Assembly: GCA_003695555.1 (NCBI GenBank)
Contig: RFIU01000083.1
Location: 1-7,643 of the forward strand
Direction of reading: 5' to 3'
DNA from: Alphaproteobacteria bacterium
GTDB taxonomy: Bacteria > Pseudomonadota > Alphaproteobacteria > Sphingomonadales > Rhodothalassiaceae
DNA length: 7,643 bases
The notes beneath the pieces are model-generated. The model ran no database searches, was not told the DNA's origin, and saw only the letters and a program-made list of their open reading frames with translations. Shown one piece after another: positions 5,953 through 7,643 of the stretch. Within the stretch, counting starts at the first letter, position 1. Each line of letters starts with the position of its first letter. A program made the position numbers and the translations under genes.

Positions 5953-6210
5953 TCAAACATTCAGCAGTGCATCGAGCTTGCCACCCCGGTCCAGCGCCAC
6001 CAGGTCATCCGATCCACCGATCGGCCGCCCGTCGATGAAGATCTGCGGCACGGTGGTCCGCCCCCCCGAACGCTCGATCATCTCGGCACGCCGTTCGGGA
6101 GCGCGGTCGATGTCGATTTCGCGGTAGTCCACCCCCTTGCTCTTAAGCAGAGTCTTCGCCCTCAGGCAGTAGGGGCACCAGGAACGAGTGTAGATTTCGA
6201 CTTCGGCCAT
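5953..6210 (-). CDS. grxC: Glutaredoxin 3 (GrxC-type dithiol glutaredoxin)
   Basis: An 85-residue class I glutaredoxin, the usual length for GrxC. It reduces disulfides and glutathionylated proteins in the cytoplasm using reduced glutathione. The active site is CPYC (12-15) in EIYTRSWCPYC, the classical dithiol form. The cis-proline loop TVPQIFIDGRPIGGSDDL (53-70) gives the glutathione-binding TVP and GG-x-D-D contacts. ATG 6210 has AAGGGAA ending about 10 bases upstream. The stop (5955-5953) lies two bases before an in-frame ATG (5950) of the amidase gene and overlaps the possible TTG start, so translation may be coupled. The gene follows comF by 65 bases, a gap holding only the ribosome-binding tract and a small hairpin. 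Confidence 0.95.
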   Translation of the reverse strand: MAEVEIYTRSWCPYCLRAKTLLKSKGVDYREIDIDRAPERRAEMIERSGGRTTVPQIFIDGRPIGGSDDLVALDRGGKLDALLNV

Positions 6211-6251
6211 TAAAGCATGTTCCCTTTTGAATCCGCATTCCCGCCCTCGCC

Positions 6252-6270
6252 TGTCCGGGAAGGACGGACA
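6252..6270 (-). other. Hairpin between comF and grxC
   Basis: TGTCCG (6252-6257) and CGGACA (6265-6270) form a perfect 6-bp stem with a 7-base loop, a few bases after the comF stop on the minus strand and about 40 bases before grxC. No T-run follows, so an mRNA stability or processing role is as likely as partial termination. Chance is also possible. Confidence 0.35.
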
Positions 6271-6275
6271 AAGTT

Positions 6276-7037
6276 TCAGTCACCTTCGCGCACGACCCGG
6301 GCGAATACCAGCGCATCGACAGCGACAGCCCCGGCAGCCAGACAGGCTCGTGCCGCCGCTTCGAGTGTCGCCCCCGTCGTCATCACGTCATCGACGAGCA
6401 GTACCCGACGGCCGGCAATCCGACGGCGACGCGCGCGAAATGCCCCCGCGACATTGCGGCGACGACCGGCACGTGAAAGTCCGCCCTGGCTCGGCGTGGC
6501 GCGAATGCGCTTCAGCTCATGGGCAAGATAGGGACGCTCCGCCTCCCGCGCAATGGCGCGGGCGAGCAACGCCGCCTGATTGTAGCGCCGGCGCACCAGC
6601 CGCCACGGATGCAGCGGCACCGGCACGATCGCCTGCGCGTCTTCGACCAGCCCCGCTCCCGCCTGTCGCATCAGCCGTGCCAGCGCCTTGGCGAGCTCGG
6701 TCCGGTCACCATGCTTGAAGGCCAGGATATGCCGCCGGCTCGCCTTCGCATAGCGGACCGCTGCACGGGCGCGATCATAGACGGGCGCTTTGGCGAGGCA
6801 GCCGGCGCATGTTGCTGCACCGCCGTCGTCTTCGGAACTTGCCGGCAAGGGCAGGCCACAGCGCACACAGATCGGCGCCATGATGAAGTCGAGTTCGCGC
6901 CAGCATGCGGGACAGAAGGCGCCCGGCTCGTCGAGCAGCACCCGACATGCCGGGCAGCGCGGCGGCAGAAGCGCGTCGAGAAAACGTCGCTGGATGCGTT
7001 CGGTGATCCCACCCCTGGCTATACTGCCACCCCCCAT
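6276..7037 (-). CDS. comF: ComF family protein (double zinc ribbon plus phosphoribosyltransferase domain)
   Basis: A 253-residue ComF protein. Relatives (ComFC, GntX/YhgH) are needed for DNA uptake in competent bacteria, acting in the cytoplasm on incoming single strands, or have less-defined roles elsewhere. The N-terminal part holds four Cys-x2-Cys pairs (28/31, 42/45, 57/60, 77/80), a complete double zinc ribbon. The C-terminal type I phosphoribosyltransferase domain shows VPVPLHPWRLVRRRYNQA (138-155) and the PRPP loop VLLVDDVMTTGAT (212-224) with both acidic residues. The substrate of this domain is not known. ATG 7037 is well supported: AGGAGG lies 5 bases upstream (7043-7048 on the + strand), the strongest ribosome-binding site in the window, set in the 18-base gap after the upstream stop. 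ComF genes occur in many species never shown to be competent, so natural transformation should not be assumed. Confidence 0.93.
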   Translation of the reverse strand: MGGGSIARGGITERIQRRFLDALLPPRCPACRVLLDEPGAFCPACWRELDFIMAPICVRCGLPLPASSEDDGGAATCAGCLAKAPVYDRARAAVRYAKASRRHILAFKHGDRTELAKALARLMRQAGAGLVEDAQAIVPVPLHPWRLVRRRYNQAALLARAIAREAERPYLAHELKRIRATPSQGGLSRAGRRRNVAGAFRARRRRIAGRRVLLVDDVMTTGATLEAAARACLAAGAVAVDALVFARVVREGD

Positions 7038-7055
7038 GTGCCCCTCCTGCCGGTA

Positions 7056-7643
7056 TCAGCTTCCGCCGCTCAGCATCCCCGCATCCGCCGGCACATAACC
7101 GTAACCCCTGCCAGGGCCATATATCTGCAGACCGTACCAGTCGCGGCCGCCGGTGGTGACCGATATCGCCACCGGATAGCCCTGCGTCTTCTTCAGGCGC
7201 ATGATGGTGCGTCCCAACAGATGCGGCATCGCCCGCACTTCGACATCGCGCACCGCAAAGACGTTCAGCCCCTGGCTCAAGGGGCGCTCGTCATAGCCCT
7301 GCAGGAAGATTTCACGCGCCGCCGGCACCATCTCGCGCTGTGAGGGGCGCAAAGCGACCCCAGCGGCAAGAGATTCGAAGTCTTGCGGCACGCCGGCCAG
7401 TACGCGCACCTTCCCGCCGCGCACATGAACGAGCGTCGGATAGCCCCACGCACGCCCGGCGCGGTGGTCGAGCTCGAGCTTCATCGATGCGATCGTGTGA
7501 TAGTGATAGTCGAGCAGCCGCCGGCCGGCGAGACTGTTTCCGGCATTCTCGGGCGGCAGGCGTGTCGCCAGATAGATCGCGTCCAGCGCCGCTTTTCCGC
7601 CGTCCGTCACCGCCCAGCGAGCAAGCCGGGCTTGCCTCTCGTC
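7056..7643 (-). CDS. Unrecognised protein upstream of comF (5' end outside window)
   Basis: The last 195 residues of an open frame that runs to the right edge; its opening residues there (DERQARLARWAVTDGG) read as ordinary protein, so the gene probably begins beyond the window. A GTG at 7610 is possible but lacks a ribosome-binding site. I do not recognise the family. No membrane segment or signal peptide is seen in this part. It is mixed alpha/beta in appearance, with two similar stretches, [MI]-x-L then GYP, a hydrophobic strand and GG (about 54-84 and 148-176), which may be an internal duplication. The C-terminus is rich in Gly and Tyr (LQIYGPGRGYGYVP at 172-185). It ends 18 bases before comF, so the two are probably one transcript. 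Confidence 0.72.
   Translation of the reverse strand, partial: DERQARLARWAVTDGGKAALDAIYLATRLPPENAGNSLAGRRLLDYHYHTIASMKLELDHRAGRAWGYPTLVHVRGGKVRVLAGVPQDFESLAAGVALRPSQREMVPAAREIFLQGYDERPLSQGLNVFAVRDVEVRAMPHLLGRTIMRLKKTQGYPVAISVTTGGRDWYGLQIYGPGRGYGYVPADAGMLSGGS

Noticed and set aside
7621..7635. Perfect 7-base palindrome with a 1-base centre (GCAAGCC-G-GGCTTGC)
   Set aside because: Lies inside coding sequence at the window edge; arms of this length are expected about once by chance in a window of this size and composition.
1..7643. tRNA, rRNA, CRISPR array, insertion sequence or prophage
   Set aside because: No cloverleaf, regular spaced repeat, transposase motif or phage gene was seen; nearly all bases belong to housekeeping-type genes.

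Overview
The window is ordinary chromosomal DNA of a high-GC bacterium. Gene content points to an alphaproteobacterium: a ClpB tail, a stand-alone SufE, a Spinster-like MFS carrier, and a tight comF / glutaredoxin 3 / nitrilase-family amidase / DUF1178 cluster, an order I associate with that class. The genus cannot be told. No RNA gene, insertion sequence, phage gene or CRISPR array is visible, and base composition looks even throughout.

Layout. Bases 1-1097 (+): the 3' end of clpB, a strong intercistronic hairpin, then a divergent ECF-like sigma factor. Bases 1193-2878 (-): sufE, then, after a 150-base gap with a CtrA-like direct repeat, a sugar-1-phosphate nucleotidyltransferase with an N-terminal CBS pair. 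The nucleotidyltransferase and sigma genes converge. Bases 3102-4481 (+): an MFS transporter divergent from sufE, with a likely GTG start. Bases 4498-7643 (-): a five-gene run transcribed leftwards, consisting of an unrecognised protein (5' end outside the window), comF, grxC, a Nit1-like amidase and a DUF1178 protein. It converges on the MFS gene with only 16 bases between stop codons.

How the genes fit together. ClpB and SufE serve protein disaggregation and Fe-S cluster assembly. The glutaredoxin and the Nit1-like amidase share a glutathione theme: thiol redox, and repair of deaminated glutathione. This suggests, without proving, a related role for DUF1178. The nucleotidyltransferase stands alone, without the sugar-biosynthesis genes that often accompany such enzymes.

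The points most worth a second look are the clpB-sigma hairpin, the sigma factor with its long acidic linker and no visible anti-sigma partner, the CtrA-like repeat ahead of the nucleotidyltransferase gene, the possible internal duplication in the unrecognised protein upstream of comF, and the hexamer repeat in the ribosome-binding region of the DUF1178 gene. I found no clear new multi-gene system.
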